DNA of 64,000 nt. Origin: Paracidobacterium acidisoli. Lineage in GTDB: Bacteria > Acidobacteriota > Terriglobia > Terriglobales > Acidobacteriaceae. The stretch is taken from the NCBI RefSeq assembly GCF_003428625.2, contig NZ_QVQT02000001.1, positions 744,001-808,000 on the forward strand, given 5' to 3'. Under the pieces are notes generated by a model. It worked only from the letters and a program-made list of their open reading frames with translations. It was not told the origin of the DNA and did no database searches. Position numbers and translations under genes: made by a program. This document shows, one piece after another, positions 34,798-42,876 of this stretch (positions are counted from its first letter, which is position 1; each line of letters starts with the position of its first letter).

Positions 34798-35898
34798 GTG
34801 ATCCAGAGAAACGAAACTGCGACGCGTGCCGATGTTGTCATTGCCGGAGCGGGCATTATCGGCCTTGCCACGGCGCTGGCGCTGGCCGATGCGGGACTCC
34901 ACGTGGTGGTCTTCGAGCGCGGCACCGCGATGTCGGAATCATCGTGGGCGGCGGCGGGCATGCTGGCCGGATGCGATCCGGAGAATCCGGCGGCGCTGCG
35001 GGAGCTTTCGCTGCTGAGCCTGGCGCTGTATCCGGAGTTTCTGGCGAGGATCGAAGAGCTTTCGGGAGAGACGATTCCGCTGCGCACGCGGCAGACGCTG
35101 CAGGGCACGGATCATCTGCCCTTCGATCTGCGCGCGCTGAAGGCTGCCGAGGCTGAGGCGCTTGCACCGGGACTCAGGACCGGCGGACAGAGCTTTACCC
35201 TGCTCGATGAGCACAGCCTCGATCCGCGCGATCTTGGTCAGGCGTTGCCGGCGGCGGCGCGGGCCGCGGGTGTGGAGCTGCACGAGGGCGTTGCCGTAAA
35301 CGCGGTTCACAGCGGAGGCGATGGCGTCGTAGTGGAGACCACGGCCGGACCGCTGACGGCGCGGCATTTTGTGAACGCCGCAGGAGCGTGGGCGGGATCG
35401 CCCGGGACCTCGGCCGGCGCTTCGCTGCCGGTGGCCCCGCGCAAGGGACAGATGCTCGCGGTGGAGCTGCCGGGAGAGGTGCAGCTGCGATGCGTGCTGC
35501 GCACGCCGGAGCTCTATATTGTTCCGCGCGGCGGAGGGCGTTACGTGATCGGAGCGACGGTCGAGGACCTCGGCTTCGACAAGCAGGTCTTTCCGGCGCA
35601 GATCGATGCGCTGCTGGCGAGCGCTGCCACGCTGTGGACGCCGCTGCGCGGGGCGCGGATCGTCGAGACATGGGCGGGGCTGCGGCCGGGCACGGCGGAC
35701 GGGCTGCCGGTGATCGACCGGGTGGCTCCGGGGATTCTGGTTGCCGCGGGGCATTTCCGGAACGGCATTCTGCTGGCTCCGGCGACGGCGAGAGCGGTGC
35801 GCGAGCTGATCGGCGGGCGGCGGCCGGCGGTCGAGCTCTCTGCCTTCCGGGCGAACCGTTTTGATGGAATGAAAGACGCGGAGACAGGCCAGGCCTGA
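34798..35898 (+). CDS. thiO: FAD-dependent amino acid oxidase, glycine oxidase ThiO-like
   Basis: A 366-residue DAO-family flavoprotein: ADVVIAGAGIIGLATALALA (FAD-binding GxGxxG), SSWAAAGMLA, and RPGTADGLPVIDR...GHFRNGILLAP near the end. This set matches glycine oxidase ThiO, which makes iminoglycine for the thiazole ring of thiamine. No other thi gene is near, so another D-amino acid or glycine-type oxidase is possible. GTG 34798 is chosen from the -10 box and the short N-terminus before the Rossmann strand. Confidence 0.8.
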   Translation: MIQRNETATRADVVIAGAGIIGLATALALADAGLHVVVFERGTAMSESSWAAAGMLAGCDPENPAALRELSLLSLALYPEFLARIEELSGETIPLRTRQTLQGTDHLPFDLRALKAAEAEALAPGLRTGGQSFTLLDEHSLDPRDLGQALPAAARAAGVELHEGVAVNAVHSGGDGVVVETTAGPLTARHFVNAAGAWAGSPGTSAGASLPVAPRKGQMLAVELPGEVQLRCVLRTPELYIVPRGGGRYVIGATVEDLGFDKQVFPAQIDALLASAATLWTPLRGARIVETWAGLRPGTADGLPVIDRVAPGILVAAGHFRNGILLAPATARAVRELIGGRRPAVELSAFRANRFDGMKDAETGQA

Positions 35899-35953
35899 GG
35901 GCAGCGGAAAGCGCTTACAGCGCGGAGACGCATGCAGGCGCAGAGCGGCGCGG

Positions 35954-35983
35954 ATGACAAGCCTGCTTCGCGTACGCTATAAA
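35954..35983 (+). promoter_or_regulatory. Promoter upstream of citrate synthase gene
   Basis: ATGACA (35954-35959), 18-base spacer, TATAAA (35978-35983). This is the best sigma-70-like pair in the window and would leave a leader of about 185 bases before ATG 36175. Confidence 0.55.
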
Positions 35984-36174
35984 CAAAGTTCACCCTTCTG
36001 CGCCGGAACAGCGGTTATGAACGATTCAGAGCCGGCGCAAACCACGGCTATACCGCCCGTTGGCCGCGGGCTCAACACCTGGGCCGCAGCGCCGGCTTCG
36101 GCATCCCCGAAATATTCAGAGCATCTCAGAAACAGTGCGTGCAAGAGAACAAAACTGGAGGAAAATAGGTATAT

Positions 36175-37311
36175 ATGTCGACTGCCGTAGCGGCCAAAGG
36201 ACTTGAAGGAATTGTTGCAGCCAACTCCGGCATCTGCTGGATCGACGGTGATGCGGGTGTGCTTGCCTACCGCGGCATCGATATTCACGACCTGGCGGAG
36301 AAATCGACTTTCGAGGAGACGACTTATCTGCTGTGGCACGGCACGCTGCCCACGAAGTCTGAACTCGACGCCTTTTCACAAAGGCTTGCCCAGTCCCGCC
36401 GCATCCCTCCGCAAATTCTCGATCTGCTCCGCTCCTGCCCGAAGACCTGCTCGCCGATGGAGGCGCTGCGTACCGCAGTCTCTGCGCTGAGTTCGTACGA
36501 TCCGGCGGAGTCGGCCGTCGATCACGATTCGAATGTGCGCAAGTCCTTCGACCTGACGGCGCAGATTCCGATCGTCGTTGCCGCGTATGACCGCATCCGC
36601 AAGGGCCTGCCGGTCATCGAGCCGGATGCGTCGCTTTCGCACGCGGGCAACTTTCTGTGGATGCTCACCGGCGCGAAGCCGAGCGAGACGGCGGCGCGCA
36701 CCTTCGATGTGGCGCTTATTCTGCACGCCGACCATGAGCTGAATGCCTCGACCTTTGCGGCGCGCGTGATCGCAGCGACGCTCTCCGATGTGCATTCGGC
36801 GATCACCGGAGCAATCGGAGCGCTGAAGGGTCCGCTGCACGGCGGCGCGAACGAAGCTGTGATGAAGCTGCTCTTCGCCATCGATAAGGCGGGGGCCGAT
36901 CCGGTGGAGTACGTGCGCGAGATGCTGGCGCAGAAGAAGAAGATTTCGGGCTTCGGGCACCGTGTGTATCACACGGAAGATCCGCGCGCGACGCACCTGC
37001 GCAAGATGTCTGAGGATCTGAGCCGCGCCTCGGGCAACACGAAGTGGTTCGACATGTCGCAGAAGATCGAGCAGTACGTGAAGACGGAAAAGAAGCTCAA
37101 CGCGAACGTGGATTTCTACTCCGCTTCGACCTACACCACCCTCGGCATCGATCTCGATCTCTTCACTCCTATCTTCGCCATCAGCCGCATCGCCGGATGG
37201 GCGGCGCATGTGATCGAGCAGCTCGACGACAACCGCCTGATCCGTCCGCGCGCCGAGTACATCGGACCGGAGTATCCGGCGAAGTACGTGCCGATCGCGC
37301 AGAGAGGCTGA
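36175..37311 (+). CDS. gltA: Citrate synthase (short type, citrate/2-methylcitrate synthase family)
   Basis: A 378-residue enzyme condensing acetyl-CoA (or propionyl-CoA) with oxaloacetate. The active-site set is complete: LHADHELNAST, GPLHGGANEAV, GFGHRVYHTEDPRA and the catalytic Asp in VDFYSASTY. The short N-terminus (SGICWIDGDAGVLAYRGIDI) marks the dimeric citrate/2-methylcitrate type. ATG 36175 has TGGAGGAAAA about 10 bases upstream. A strong promoter lies upstream and a clear terminator downstream, so it is a single-gene unit. Confidence 0.93.
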   Translation: MSTAVAAKGLEGIVAANSGICWIDGDAGVLAYRGIDIHDLAEKSTFEETTYLLWHGTLPTKSELDAFSQRLAQSRRIPPQILDLLRSCPKTCSPMEALRTAVSALSSYDPAESAVDHDSNVRKSFDLTAQIPIVVAAYDRIRKGLPVIEPDASLSHAGNFLWMLTGAKPSETAARTFDVALILHADHELNASTFAARVIAATLSDVHSAITGAIGALKGPLHGGANEAVMKLLFAIDKAGADPVEYVREMLAQKKKISGFGHRVYHTEDPRATHLRKMSEDLSRASGNTKWFDMSQKIEQYVKTEKKLNANVDFYSASTYTTLGIDLDLFTPIFAISRIAGWAAHVIEQLDDNRLIRPRAEYIGPEYPAKYVPIAQRG

Positions 37312-37347
37312 CGACAGAAGCAGGCGCGGATTCCGCGCAGAGACACG

Positions 37348-37378
37348 AAGGGCGTCCTGACGGACGCCCTTGTTTTTT
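37348..37378 (+). terminator. Rho-independent terminator after citrate synthase gene
   Basis: Perfect 10-bp stem AAGGGCGTCC (37348-37357) / GGACGCCCTT (37362-37371), tetraloop TGAC, then TGTTTTTT. Textbook intrinsic terminator on the + strand. Confidence 0.9.
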
Positions 37379-37430
37379 GCCGCGCAGCACAGCTCTGAAC
37401 GGAATCGCTTTGCAGCTATAGCCCGTTGCC

Positions 37431-38018
37431 TCAGCGGCTGGCGGGAGGGATGATGCTGTTCATGCGCAGATACTCCACGAGCTGGCCGTAGTGATCCATG
37501 GAGTGGGCGAGGCAGAAGGTGGCCAGCGACACACGGGTCGCCTTTCCCTTCGGAGGCCCCGGCATCGCCTGAAAGGCGTTCTCCGGGGTGATGGAGCTGA
37601 CGGCCGCGTGGGCATAGGCATAAGAATCGCGCAGCGCCCTCATGATGTCTTCCTTACTCTTCAGCGCTTCGATGGTTTTGGGATCGGCGGCACCGGGAAT
37701 GCCCCATCCCTGGAAGAACTCATAGTTCGACTCGGCGAGATGTTTGACCTGGCTGCCGAAGGAGCGCACGCCTTTGAAGTCGCCGGGCGTGGCGGGCGGA
37801 ACGAAGTCATATTTGTCGGCGGGCATGGCGTCGGCTGCGCCGACCACCTCGTGTTCGAGCATGCCCAAAAGAGCGTTGAGCGAATCGCCCGGGGCAATGG
37901 TTTTGCTCTCGCCGGCGGACGACGCCTGAGCAGACAGAGCGGCCGGCACGGCCAGCAGAAGAGCTAACGCAAGACATGGCACGGCGGGAAGCAGCCGGCG
38001 CAGATTCATACATCGCAT
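37431..38018 (-). CDS. Exported DinB-family protein
   Basis: A 195-residue DinB four-helix protein with a signal peptide (LPAVPCLALALLLAVPAALSA, cut near SAQA). The metal-ligand histidines typical of DinB are visible in MLEHEV, VKHLAES and MDHYGQLVEYLRMN. DinB folds act as thiol-dependent metalloenzymes or are uncharacterised; an exported form suggests a periplasmic role. AGGAGG precedes the ATG at 38018 by 4 bases; ATG 38009 is an alternative. Confidence 0.8.
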   Translation of the reverse strand: MRCMNLRRLLPAVPCLALALLLAVPAALSAQASSAGESKTIAPGDSLNALLGMLEHEVVGAADAMPADKYDFVPPATPGDFKGVRSFGSQVKHLAESNYEFFQGWGIPGAADPKTIEALKSKEDIMRALRDSYAYAHAAVSSITPENAFQAMPGPPKGKATRVSLATFCLAHSMDHYGQLVEYLRMNSIIPPASR

Positions 38019-38108
38019 ACGACCTCCTCAGCAGCGGCAGGGCCGCCGCAGCAGGAAGCGTATCAGATGGGGACGAAGCGGATGTTTCAGGTGACGAGCG
38101 TGGAGCGG

Positions 38109-39473
38109 TCAGCCGGTGGATGCGACGCGGGCGACACCCTGGGCCTCGCGCAGATGATCGAGCATGGCTTTGAGCTTTCCGGTGACCTCGACGCGGTAGC
38201 TGTGGTCGGGCTCGAGGCGGAGCAGGTGATCCGGCAGCTCGGCGCGCATGGCGGAGCAGCGGGCGCGAAGGTCTTCGAGCGCCGGAGGCGGCTCGATAAG
38301 ATGTCCGCCGGAGACGACGTGGCGGAGCAGCGGCTCGCCGCCGGGGATCTCCTCGCTGACGGAGGCGAGCACGTCGTGGTCGAGGCGGCCCTGCGCATCG
38401 CGAAAGCGGTAGACCTGCTTGCAGGAGGGCCAGGTGTGCTTCTCCGCGCTGAGCTTGGCACGGAAGCGCGGACCGGCGCCGAGGTCGATGTGCACGAGCT
38501 TGTAGACGCAGCTGAGGGCCGGATCGTCCTTCGCGGTCGCGATCTCGGTGCCGACTCCGAAGCTGTCGATGGGAGCGCCGGCGCGGAGCAGCTCGTCGAC
38601 GCGCCACTCGTTGAGCTCGCCGGTGACGACGATCTTTACGTCGTGCAGGCCGGCCTGATCGAGGCGGGCACGGACCTGCTTCGACAGGGTGAGGCGGTCG
38701 CCGCTGTCGAGGCGGACGGCGGAGGGATGGAGACCGGCGACGAGAATGCTTTCGAGAGCGCGCATGGTGTCGTAGGTGTCGAGCAGCAGCGTGGTGCGCT
38801 CCCCGATGACACGCGAGAAGTCGATGAAGCTCTCGAGCTCATCGCTGTAGGTCATGATGTAGGAGTGGGCCATGGTGCCGGTGACCGGGATGCCGAAGGC
38901 GAGGCCCGCTTCAGAGTTCGAGGTGCCGTTGCAGCCGGCGAGATACGCGGCTCGCGCCGCGTAGAGGGCGGCTTCGGTTCCATGCGCATGGCGGCTGCCG
39001 AATTCGGAGACCGGATGGCCCTGCGCCGCCTCGACGACCCGCGCGGCCTTGCTGGCGACCGCCGTTTCAAAGCCGACCATACTGAGCAGCGCGGTCTCAA
39101 AGAGCTGCGCCTGGATGACGGGCGCGGTGACGCGCAGGATGGGCTCGTCGGCAAAGAAGGGCGTGCCCTCGGCCATGGCCCGGACATCGCCGGTGAAGCG
39201 GAGCGCGGCGAGGTAGTCGAAGAATCCGCTGTCCACCTGGCGAAAGGCGGGATGCTGCCGGAGGAACTCGATCTCTTCGGGCTCGAAGTGAAACTCCTCA
39301 AGATAGCGGAGGGCACGCTCGATGCCGGCGGCGATGAGGTAGTTCCGGTTTTCTCCGATGTTGCGGACGAAGAGCTCAAAGCTCGCGCCGGCATGGATGC
39401 CGTTCATCCAGTACGCAGCCGCCATGGTCAGCTCGTACAGGTCCGCAGAAAGTGCAGGGACAGGCCGCCACAT
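38109..39473 (-). CDS. pncB: Nicotinate phosphoribosyltransferase
   Basis: A 454-residue NAPRTase converting nicotinate and PRPP to nicotinate mononucleotide (NAD salvage). Family blocks: LSADLYELTMAAAYW at the N-terminus, EFGSRHAHGTEAALYAARAA with the phosphorylated-His-type motif, GTMAHSYIMTY, LDSGD, and GELNEWRVDELLRAGAPID. ATG 39473 is chosen over the in-frame ATG at 39503 because homologues start just before PALSADLYELTM and a -10 box lies 8 bases upstream. Confidence 0.93.
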   Translation of the reverse strand: MWRPVPALSADLYELTMAAAYWMNGIHAGASFELFVRNIGENRNYLIAAGIERALRYLEEFHFEPEEIEFLRQHPAFRQVDSGFFDYLAALRFTGDVRAMAEGTPFFADEPILRVTAPVIQAQLFETALLSMVGFETAVASKAARVVEAAQGHPVSEFGSRHAHGTEAALYAARAAYLAGCNGTSNSEAGLAFGIPVTGTMAHSYIMTYSDELESFIDFSRVIGERTTLLLDTYDTMRALESILVAGLHPSAVRLDSGDRLTLSKQVRARLDQAGLHDVKIVVTGELNEWRVDELLRAGAPIDSFGVGTEIATAKDDPALSCVYKLVHIDLGAGPRFRAKLSAEKHTWPSCKQVYRFRDAQGRLDHDVLASVSEEIPGGEPLLRHVVSGGHLIEPPPALEDLRARCSAMRAELPDHLLRLEPDHSYRVEVTGKLKAMLDHLREAQGVARVASTG

Positions 39474-39481
39474 ATGCTTCG

Positions 39482-39487
39482 ATGATA
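39482..39487 (-). promoter_or_regulatory. Candidate -10 box (leaderless type) for pncB
   Basis: On the minus strand TATCAT ends eight bases before ATG 39473, with no Shine-Dalgarno. Confidence 0.45.
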
Positions 39488-39553
39488 GCGGAGGCGGGCG
39501 CAAATGCCGGCTCCCTGTTTTTCGGCCGGTTTTTGCGGCGATTTACGGATGCG

Positions 39554-39633
39554 GAGAAAACAAACTATCCCTCAGCGGCTGAGGCCGCGCTCATTTTGTC
39601 TCTCTTATGGCACGGCTGAAGCCGTGCCCTGAT
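39554..39633 (+). repeat. Dispersed repeat, GGCACGGCTGA type (copy 2)
   Basis: Head GAGAAAACAAACTATCCC, inner GCGGCTGAGGCCGC, tail palindrome GGCACGGCTGAAGCCGTGCC (39609-39628). Same order as copy 1 at 12148-12227, between the pncB and DUF3224 genes. Confidence 0.7.
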
Positions 39634-39742
39634 ACAAAGCGAATTCGAACTGAGATAAGACCGATTTCCGGGCCGGGCGGCACAAAGGCTCAGGAAGGCT
39701 GTATTCTGGCCGGGACTGCCGCTGCAGGAAAGGCCTTCCGCC

Positions 39743-40147
39743 ATGACGACTCGCGCGACCGGAACGTTTGAAGTGAAAGTAACTCCTCAGCCCGCGGAGA
39801 GCGGCGGCCAGTATGGCGTGCCGGGGCGCATGCTTCTGGACAAGCAGCTCTACGGCGATCTGGAGGGCGTGAGCCAGGGCCAGATGCTGGCTGCCGGAAC
39901 GGCCGTAAAGGGCTCGGCCGGATACGTGGCGATGGAGCTGGTGACGGGAACGCTGCAGGGACGGAGAGGCTCCTTCATTCTGCAGCACAGCGGAACGATG
40001 AACCGCGGCGTGCCGGAGATGGCGATCTCGGTGGTTCCCGACTCGGGCACCGAGGAGCTGACGGGGATTCGCGGGAGGTTCACGATCCTGATCGCCGACG
40101 GAAAACACTCGTACGAGTTCGAGTATGAGATCGGGGAAGGCGCATAA
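39743..40147 (+). CDS. DUF3224 domain protein
   Basis: A 134-residue single-domain protein of the allene-oxide-cyclase-like DUF3224 family: [15 protein letters not shown] at the start, [20 protein letters not shown], then [12 protein letters not shown] and [10 protein letters not shown] at the end. Eight-stranded barrel predicted; function unknown. It lies 35 bases before the cysteine desulfurase gene on the same strand, but that gene appears to have its own promoter. Confidence 0.85.
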   Translation: MTTRATGTFEVKVTPQPAESGGQYGVPGRMLLDKQLYGDLEGVSQGQMLAAGTAVKGSAGYVAMELVTGTLQGRRGSFILQHSGTMNRGVPEMAISVVPDSGTEELTGIRGRFTILIADGKHSYEFEYEIGEGA

Positions 40148-40170
40148 AAGCGCGGCCGGGCGGCCTCCCT

Positions 40171-40176
40171 TAAAAT
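40171..40176 (+). promoter_or_regulatory. Candidate -10 box (leaderless type) for cysteine desulfurase gene
   Basis: TAAAAT six bases before ATG 40183, no Shine-Dalgarno. Predicts an mRNA beginning at the start codon. Confidence 0.5.
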
Positions 40177-40182
40177 AGAGAT

Positions 40183-41343
40183 ATGCGCCGCATCTACATG
40201 GACGCGAATGCCACCACGCCTCTGCTGCCGGAGGTGCTGGATGCGATGCGTCCCTATTTCATCGACAGCTTCGGTAACGCCTCTTCGATTCACCAGCACG
40301 GACAGCACGCGCGCGCCGCGGTGGAGCACGCCCGCGAGCAGGTGGCGGCGCTGCTGAACTGCCGTCCGGCGGAGATCGTGTTTACGTCGTGCGCGACGGA
40401 GAGCGACAACATGGCGATCTTCGGCGTGCTGAAGCCGGGCGATCACCTGATTACCTCGTCGATCGAGCACCACGCGATTCTGCATGCGGCGGAGAAGGCG
40501 GAAGAGCGCGGCGTGGAGGTGACCTTTCTGCCGGTCTCCCCGGATGGCGTCGTCGATCCGTACGATGTGTACCGCGCGCTGAAGCCGCGGACGAAGCTGA
40601 TCAGCATCATGATGGCCAACAATGAGACGGGCGTGATCCAGCCGGTGGAGCATATCGGCAAAATCGCCGCCGAGGCCGAGGTGTACTTTCACACCGACGC
40701 GGTGCAGGCCGCGGGCAAGATTCCGGTCGATGTAAAAGCGATGGGCTGCCATCTGCTGAGCATCTCCGGCCACAAGATGCACGCGCCGCAGGGCACAGGG
40801 ATTCTTTATATCCGCCGGGGCACACGGCTGGAGCCGCTGCTCTTCGGCGGATCGCATGAGCGGCAGCGCCGCGCCGGAACGGAGAACGTTGCGGGCATTG
40901 TGGGGCTGGGCAAGGCGGCGGAGATCGCGCTGGAAGGGCTCGGGAATGGCAGCATGGAGCGCGTGGCCACGCTGCGCGACCGGCTGGAGGCGGGCGTGCT
41001 GGCCCGCGTGGCGGAGTCGGGCGTGAACGGCGGCGCACAGCCGCGGGTTCCCAACACGACCAATCTCTACTTCGACCGGCTGGAGGGCGAGGCGCTGGTG
41101 ATTGCGCTGGACCTGAAGGGTCTGGCGACTTCAGGCGGCTCGGCATGCGCCTCGGGAGCGACGGAGCCGTCGCACGTGCTGAGCGCCATGGGTCTGCCGG
41201 CGGCGCGGGCGCGGGCCAGCCTGCGCTTCAGCCTGATGAAGCAGACCACCGAGGCCGATATCGACTACGCGCTGGAGGTGATTCCGGGCGTGGTAAACCA
41301 TCTTCGGGAGCTGTCGCCGGTCAATGCGGGGACGCTGGGATAA
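40183..41343 (+). CDS. Cysteine desulfurase (NifS/IscS-like)
   Basis: A 386-residue PLP enzyme that removes sulfur from Cys for Fe-S cluster and tRNA/cofactor thiolation. The N-terminus is YMDANATTPLLPEV, the PLP site is SGHKMHAPQG with the Schiff-base Lys, HTDAVQAAGKIPVDV binds the cofactor, and the persulfide Cys lies in GGSACASGATEPSHVL. Length and motifs fit the NifS/IscS class I group. No scaffold gene (iscU/nifU) is near. Confidence 0.92.
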   Translation: MRRIYMDANATTPLLPEVLDAMRPYFIDSFGNASSIHQHGQHARAAVEHAREQVAALLNCRPAEIVFTSCATESDNMAIFGVLKPGDHLITSSIEHHAILHAAEKAEERGVEVTFLPVSPDGVVDPYDVYRALKPRTKLISIMMANNETGVIQPVEHIGKIAAEAEVYFHTDAVQAAGKIPVDVKAMGCHLLSISGHKMHAPQGTGILYIRRGTRLEPLLFGGSHERQRRAGTENVAGIVGLGKAAEIALEGLGNGSMERVATLRDRLEAGVLARVAESGVNGGAQPRVPNTTNLYFDRLEGEALVIALDLKGLATSGGSACASGATEPSHVLSAMGLPAARARASLRFSLMKQTTEADIDYALEVIPGVVNHLRELSPVNAGTLG

Positions 41344-41355
41344 GACGGCGGCCGG

Positions 41356-42474
41356 TCAGGCGATGCCGATGACGGAGAGCATCCGGCCGGTGAAGCCCCT
41401 TTCGGCGCGATACGAAAAATAGCGGTCGTTGCGGCAGCTGGTGCATTCGCCGGTCACGGAGATGGCTGCCGCGGAGAGGCCCGCGTCGAGAAGCTGGCGG
41501 CGGTTCGCCTCGATCAGATCGAGATGCAGCGAGGGGCCAAGGTGGCTGTGCCCCGGCGCGCGCGCGGTAAGAAAGAGAAGCGGATACTTTTCGCGGATGG
41601 GGTCGGAGTCGGAGACTTCGCTGAAGAGCTCGGCGGCATAGACGAACTGCGACTCGAAGGCATCCCGCACCTCTTCCCCGACGGCATAGCAGCAGGGGCC
41701 GATGCCGGGACCGATGCCGGCGACGAGGTCTTCGGGGCGGCTGCCGAACTCCATGCGCATGCGGCCTACGCCGGCTTCGACGATGCGCTTCCAGGTGCCG
41801 CGCCATCCGGCATGAAAGGCGGCGACGGCGCGCTGTTTTATGTCGGCAACGAGCACCGGGATGCAGTCGGCGGTCTGAATGGCCAGCAGGACGCCGGGCT
41901 GATTCGTCATTATGCCGTCGGCCTTCCAGCGCGCGGTCCCGGCACAGTCCTCCCGGCCGACGACGCGCACCAGGCGGGAGTGGATCTGGCGGAGCGTCAC
42001 CATAGATGAAACGGGGGACGCAGCGGACGACGAGAGAGCCGGGCCGCCAGTCACTGCCTCGACAAAGCAGCGGCGATTCTCACGGACATTTTCCGGTGGA
42101 TCGGAGGCGGTGTAGCCAAGATTGAGCTCGCCGCGCTCCTGGCCCGGGGTATAGGCGGTGCTCACGCCGCCGGTTCGGGTGCTGAAGCCGTGACGGAGCC
42201 AGCCGATCTCCCTCCAGGCAGGGACCTGCAGAACGTCGAGTGCGGCGGGGATGGCGTGCAGCTCCTGCGATGGCGCATCCTCGTCCGGGCGAGTCGGGCT
42301 GGCCTGCGCCGCGGAGACGGACGGAGCCCTGTCCGGCTGCAGAGAGGCATGTTTGCGGGGGCTGCGGCGGAGTCCGGCCTGGGTAAGAAGATTGTCGATC
42401 CGGGAAAGGTCGGCAAGGGAAAGGTCGGGAAGGCCGGATGAAGGATCGGTTTCAGAAGCAGCAGGGGTGGGCAT
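41356..42474 (-). CDS. pgeF: PgeF / YfiH-type multicopper-fold purine nucleoside hydrolase
   Basis: A 372-residue protein whose C-terminal 290 residues form the YfiH (DUF152, 'laccase domain') fold. The three metal-site residues are in RQIHSRLV, QTADCIPV and AFHAGWRGTW. Such enzymes act as purine nucleoside phosphorylases or peptidoglycan editing factors. Homologues average about 250 residues; here an N-terminal extension of about 80 residues, Ser/Pro/Arg-rich, precedes QVPAWREIGWLRHGFSTRTG. It ends 13 bases from the convergent cysteine desulfurase gene. No Shine-Dalgarno; a -10 box lies 8 bases upstream. Confidence 0.85.
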   Translation of the reverse strand: MPTPAASETDPSSGLPDLSLADLSRIDNLLTQAGLRRSPRKHASLQPDRAPSVSAAQASPTRPDEDAPSQELHAIPAALDVLQVPAWREIGWLRHGFSTRTGGVSTAYTPGQERGELNLGYTASDPPENVRENRRCFVEAVTGGPALSSSAASPVSSMVTLRQIHSRLVRVVGREDCAGTARWKADGIMTNQPGVLLAIQTADCIPVLVADIKQRAVAAFHAGWRGTWKRIVEAGVGRMRMEFGSRPEDLVAGIGPGIGPCCYAVGEEVRDAFESQFVYAAELFSEVSDSDPIREKYPLLFLTARAPGHSHLGPSLHLDLIEANRRQLLDAGLSAAAISVTGECTSCRNDRYFSYRAERGFTGRMLSVIGIA

Positions 42475-42482
42475 GCAGAAGT

Positions 42483-42488
42483 ATTGTA
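42483..42488 (-). promoter_or_regulatory. Candidate -10 box (leaderless type) for pgeF
   Basis: Minus-strand TACAAT ends eight bases before ATG 42474; no Shine-Dalgarno. It supports ATG 42474 over the in-frame ATG at 42585. Confidence 0.5.
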
Positions 42489-42551
42489 TCGGGCGGTGAG
42501 GATGCGGATGAAGCTGCGGAGGGAACGATAAGGGGTGGGCAGAAAGCATAA

Positions 42552-42571
42552 GGCCCGCCTTCCGGCGGGCC
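42552..42571 (-). terminator. Hairpin, candidate terminator of the sigma-54 activator gene
   Basis: GGCCCGCC / GGCGGGCC with loop TTCC: an 8-bp perfect G/C stem. Read on the minus strand it is followed by TTATGCTTT, moderately T-rich. It lies 300 bases past the activator's stop and before the pgeF promoter. Confidence 0.55.
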
Positions 42572-42876
42572 AGCTTTAGAGGCATTGGGTGAGGGGAAGC
42601 CGTTGGATATTCGAGAAGAGAATCCGCCTTTTGCGGACTCCGGCAATTGAGAGAAGACTCACAACATGGTGGAGTGAAACGTCTGAAGTTGCCTCTAGTA
42701 TTGCTAATATAAGAAGCAACTCAGTGGCCAAATGTTGTCCTGAATGCCCTCATTTTTCTTATGCTTCGTATCCCACTGATTTTTCTCGAAAACGGGAGAG
42801 CGGTTCAGAGTGAACGGGGAGTTTGACCCGCAGCGGCGTAAACAGAAGTCCCCAATGTGGCATGTAAATACCACCA
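42572..42876. other. A/T-richer intergenic stretch
   Basis: About 300 bases downstream of the sigma-54 activator gene on its strand. Composition is clearly A/T-richer than nearby coding DNA. No gene or repeat supported; probably the 3' untranslated part of the activator mRNA, ending at the hairpin 42552-42571. Confidence 0.35.
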
